A stretch of DNA of 8,076 nt, from positions 1 to 8,076 of the forward strand of contig JBOFMT010000041.1 of the NCBI GenBank assembly GCA_051658525.1. The letters are read 5' to 3'. The stretch is from JBOFMT01 sp051658525 (lineage in GTDB: Bacteria; Bacillota_I; Bacilli_A; Erysipelotrichales; Erysipelotrichaceae). Below are positions 6,033-8,076 of the stretch, in pieces. The notes beneath the pieces were generated by a model. The model made no database searches. It saw nothing but the letters and a program-made list of their open reading frames with translations, and was not told the origin of the DNA. The translations under genes were made by a program, and so were the position numbers. Numbering within the stretch: position 1 is the stretch's first letter; each line of letters starts with the position of its first letter.

Positions 6033-7281
6033 ATTCAAAGTAATAAGATTCTAATAAGTAGGTTTGCTCATACCGCTGTGCTAAGACGAATAGCATACGT
6101 TTTACTGCTAGTAACGATTTACGCTTCTCTTTGTAGGCTGTGATTGCCTTACCTATGTTTTGCTTTTCCTGTTCACTAGCATGATGTTTAAAATATCCAG
6201 CGACATGTTGTAAGGCATTGATTGCATAGGGAGCATATTCCACTTGTGCAAGTGCTGTATCAATCAGGCTGTAAAATGTCAAAACGTCAAGTTTGTCTTT
6301 TTGTTTTAAGATGGATCGAATTTCTTCATAGTGTTGTGGACTTCGCTCTAAGACAAGATATTTATAGCGACTCCAAGCAAGTTCAAGTGGGAACATACTT
6401 GTTGCATGTAGATACGCATCTACTTTTAGTGCAGATAGATTCTTATCTTTTACTTCCAACATCACATCCACATCGCCTTCCAACAAGCCATCCATTTCTT
6501 CTGACCATTGCTTTAAATCAATGGTTTGTGAATGTGCACCTTTGGGTTTTCCTATCGCTTGTTGAGAGTAATGAAGTTTCATGACGCCATCTGCAGGTGT
6601 CCAAGTCGTTGCAACACGTTGCATCCAAAGTTTGGTATCCTGTGTATTGGATGTGTAACACCAATGATGAAATAGATCAAATACTACTGGTAGTTTCGTT
6701 TGTTGAGCAATCTCGACCACATCAGCAATACCCCAACTCTTTTCATCATTTTCTAGTACCAAGTGCTTGCGTATTTCATCTGATAGTGTCAAGGCAGTGA
6801 CAATAAAGCGTTGTTTCGCCATTTCCCGATTTCCATAGACACCACCAATATGAAGAATAAGCTTAGAGTCCTGTCCACAACCAAGTGCTGCTAAGACTTT
6901 ACTATGATAGGTCAAATCTGCAATGGTGCGAGCTACTACACCTGCATCCGGACTATTGAGAACACTATACTGTCCTGGGTGCATACTTAGCCGCAATCCA
7001 TGTTGTTGTTTCAAGGTAGCTAAACGTTGCCATTGTTGTGCAAAATCAGCAACCCAATCAATCGTATTGACAGTATGGGAACCAAATGGAATTAAGTCAC
7101 TACTAATTCGAAACACTTGAATGTTATGATGAATATTATATTGCAGGTAAGCTTCTAGTACCGCTAAATTGTGGGCAATCAATTCACGCAAACGCACTTC
7201 TGAAGCATTGTTTAAATTACATGTTTTCATATTTCCCAATTTAGGGGCAGAAAGCATACACGCATAACCAACACGGATCAT
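6031..7281 (-). CDS. uvsE: UV-damage endonuclease UvsE fused to a DUF1722/YbgA-like domain
   Basis: Repair endonuclease that nicks DNA 5' of UV photoproducts, opening an alternative excision route to UvrABC. Residues 1 to about 295 form the UvsE TIM barrel: RVGYACM (3-9), FRISSDLIPFGSH (57-69), SMHPGQYSVLNSP (99-111), LILHIGG (141-147), LENDE (176-180), FDLFHH (201-206), KLHYSQ (235-240) and MLEVKDKN (274-281). By family alignment the metal site should include H101, Q104, H144, E177, D202, H205, H237 and E276, with K235 as the lysine often carboxylated; all are present. The protein is 416 aa against about 300-320 for Bacillus and Thermus enzymes. The extra C-terminus (about 304-416) has the DUF1722/YbgA pattern: KYLVLERSPQHY (307-318), NALQHVAGYF (355-364), EKQNIGKAITAYK (372-384) and a terminal YLLESYYFE. 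The ATG at 7281 has a GAGGTGAT site. It is a single-gene transcription unit. Confidence 0.93.
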   Translation of the reverse strand: MIRVGYACMLSAPKLGNMKTCNLNNASEVRLRELIAHNLAVLEAYLQYNIHHNIQVFRISSDLIPFGSHTVNTIDWVADFAQQWQRLATLKQQHGLRLSMHPGQYSVLNSPDAGVVARTIADLTYHSKVLAALGCGQDSKLILHIGGVYGNREMAKQRFIVTALTLSDEIRKHLVLENDEKSWGIADVVEIAQQTKLPVVFDLFHHWCYTSNTQDTKLWMQRVATTWTPADGVMKLHYSQQAIGKPKGAHSQTIDLKQWSEEMDGLLEGDVDVMLEVKDKNLSALKVDAYLHATSMFPLELAWSRYKYLVLERSPQHYEEIRSILKQKDKLDVLTFYSLIDTALAQVEYAPYAINALQHVAGYFKHHASEQEKQNIGKAITAYKEKRKSLLAVKRMLFVLAQRYEQTYLLESYYFE

Positions 7282-7298
7282 ACTATCACCTCGATCCT

Positions 7299-7326
7299 AT
7301 TCTAACAGGTTCTAGCATGTTTACAA
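7299..7326 (-). promoter_or_regulatory. Promoter of the UvsE-fusion gene
   Basis: Minus strand: -35 TTGTAA (plus 7321-7326), a 16-bp spacer and -10 TAGAAT (plus 7299-7304) with an upstream TGT extended -10. The -35 begins in the T tract of the preceding terminator. I see no SOS (LexA/DinR) box nearby, so there is no sign of damage-inducible control. Confidence 0.7.
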
Positions 7327-7351
7327 AAAATAAGACCAGCGTTTGCTGGTC
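7323..7351 (-). terminator. Rho-independent terminator of the coiled-coil protein gene
   Basis: Minus strand: a perfect 7-bp GC-rich stem (GACCAGC with GCTGGTC, plus-strand arms 7345-7351 and 7334-7340), loop AAAC, followed by TTATTTTTTGT. The stem overlaps the gene's TGA stop codon. Confidence 0.88.
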
Positions 7352-8076
7352 AATGTTGTGTAATGGTTGGAAGATGGGAAGGAAGTGCACCAATTACAAT
7401 TTTTTTTGTACTTGGTTCAAAAAAGAAATAGATGCGAGTTAAGGCTGTGGTATCCACCCCACTGACTAAGTGTTGATCAAGTGCAAATTCTTGACGAATA
7501 CCATTGTCAGGTGTATAGCGCAGCTTATAGTTCGATGCATACGAGCGTATAGATTGTTTGCTATTGTAGGATACTTGAAAATTATGGTCATAGCGCTGTG
7601 CTGCTTGTTGTAAACAGTCCTCATAACTTGATTCTTGTAATAAATAATCACGATAACACGTTGCCAAATAATCTAGAGCATCACATAACAAATCCAAATG
7701 AACATGTTCTTTCGGTGTTTGTTCTAACACGCGAATTGCTTTTTCATGAAGTACCAACTCATCCTTGTATCGCGTTTGAATCCATGCAACCAAGTCATCT
7801 TTTGCTGTTGGTTTATCTAATAAAAAATGACATCGTTGCAACGCTTGTTCTTGCGCTTGCCATTTCGCTTCATATTGTGTTTGCAGCTCGCGAAGTTCTT
7901 TTTGATGTTGTTGGATGAGCACAACTTTTTCTTTGGTATGCAACGCTTTATGAATTTTCAATTTATCGACATCATCCCGTAACCCTTTGATTGTACCCAT
8001 CAAGTCTTCTACTTGTTGTGCATAGTAACTCTTCCATTGCTGTGAAGCTCGTTCTTGCTCTACTTTTTTTAATGTT
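7350..8076 (-). CDS. Coiled-coil protein of unknown function, N-terminus outside window
   Basis: Partial gene: 241 codons are visible and the frame stays open to the window edge, so the start lies beyond 8076. A TTG and an ATG at 8003-7998 are internal; the 24 codons before them continue the same charged helical composition and I see no ribosome binding site. The first 85 or so visible residues are rich in Lys, Glu and Gln with heptad-like spacing, suggesting a coiled coil. A helical region follows (about 90-165). The last 45 residues look like a beta domain with QEFALDQHLVSG, then RIYFFFEP, KKIVIGALPSHLPT. I recall this kind of C-terminal ending in other uncharacterised bacterial proteins but cannot name a family. 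The gene ends in a strong terminator, so it belongs to the unit upstream of uvsE and is not co-transcribed with it. No function is assigned. Confidence 0.8.
   Translation of the reverse strand, partial: TLKKVEQERASQQWKSYYAQQVEDLMGTIKGLRDDVDKLKIHKALHTKEKVVLIQQHQKELRELQTQYEAKWQAQEQALQRCHFLLDKPTAKDDLVAWIQTRYKDELVLHEKAIRVLEQTPKEHVHLDLLCDALDYLATCYRDYLLQESSYEDCLQQAAQRYDHNFQVSYNSKQSIRSYASNYKLRYTPDNGIRQEFALDQHLVSGVDTTALTRIYFFFEPSTKKIVIGALPSHLPTITQH

Noticed and set aside
6222..6584. Plus-strand open frame of 120 codons within the uvsE gene
   Set aside because: It is antisense to conserved UvsE and DUF1722 motifs, has no supporting ribosome binding site or family resemblance, and follows from the codon use of the real gene.
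7466..7918. Short frames on both strands within the coiled-coil gene
   Set aside because: They overlap the long open frame that ends in a matching terminator and show no family features.
7998..8003. TTG/ATG at 8003-7998 as the start of the coiled-coil protein
   Set aside because: The frame stays open upstream to the window edge with the same charged helical composition, and no ribosome binding site precedes it.
1..8076. Mobile elements, CRISPR repeats or a defence island
   Set aside because: No transposase, integrase, regularly spaced repeats or flanking inverted repeats were seen. All short inverted repeats are explained by terminators or operators.

Overview
The window is gene-dense, low-GC chromosomal DNA from a Gram-positive anaerobe. 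Every gene I can support lies on the minus strand, so transcription runs from high to low coordinates. A UPF0154/YneF-type membrane protein (Bacilli and their Erysipelotrichia/Mollicute relatives), a group B-type [FeFe]-hydrogenase (anaerobes), strong AGGAGG ribosome binding sites and TTG-N16-17-TATAAT-class promoters point to an anaerobic member of the Bacillota. An Erysipelotrichia-like organism is my best guess, but this is inference and not a species call. I see no insertion sequence, phage gene, tRNA, rRNA or CRISPR array.

In transcription order: (1) 8076-7350, the 3' part of a coiled-coil protein gene that enters from outside the window and ends in a clear terminator. (2) 7281-6031, a UV-damage endonuclease (UvsE) fused to a C-terminal DUF1722/YbgA-like domain, with its own promoter and terminator. 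(3) 5933-3173, a three-gene operon: a MarR-family repressor, a half-size ABC exporter starting 1 nt after the repressor's stop codon, and an unrecognised protein with a two-helix membrane hairpin. It has a good promoter, a likely self-operator and one terminator. (4) 3135-2686, a GNAT acetyltransferase. (5) 2685-2524, a regulatory intergenic region with a Rex-like palindrome, a terminator hairpin and a promoter overlapping that hairpin. (6) 2523-1066, a cytoplasmic [FeFe]-hydrogenase with several Fe-S clusters. (7) 984-769, the YneF-like protein, with its own promoter. (8) 730-50, a monofunctional peptidoglycan glycosyltransferase.

The genes serve separate jobs: DNA repair, drug or lipid export, redox disposal as H2, and cell-wall synthesis. 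Two items deserve most attention. The UvsE-DUF1722 fusion ties a domain of unclear function to UV repair. The region upstream of the hydrogenase looks like redox (NADH/NAD+) control by Rex. Terminators are packed extremely tightly: four of the six overlap the stop codon of the gene they end, and several touch the next gene's ribosome binding site or promoter.
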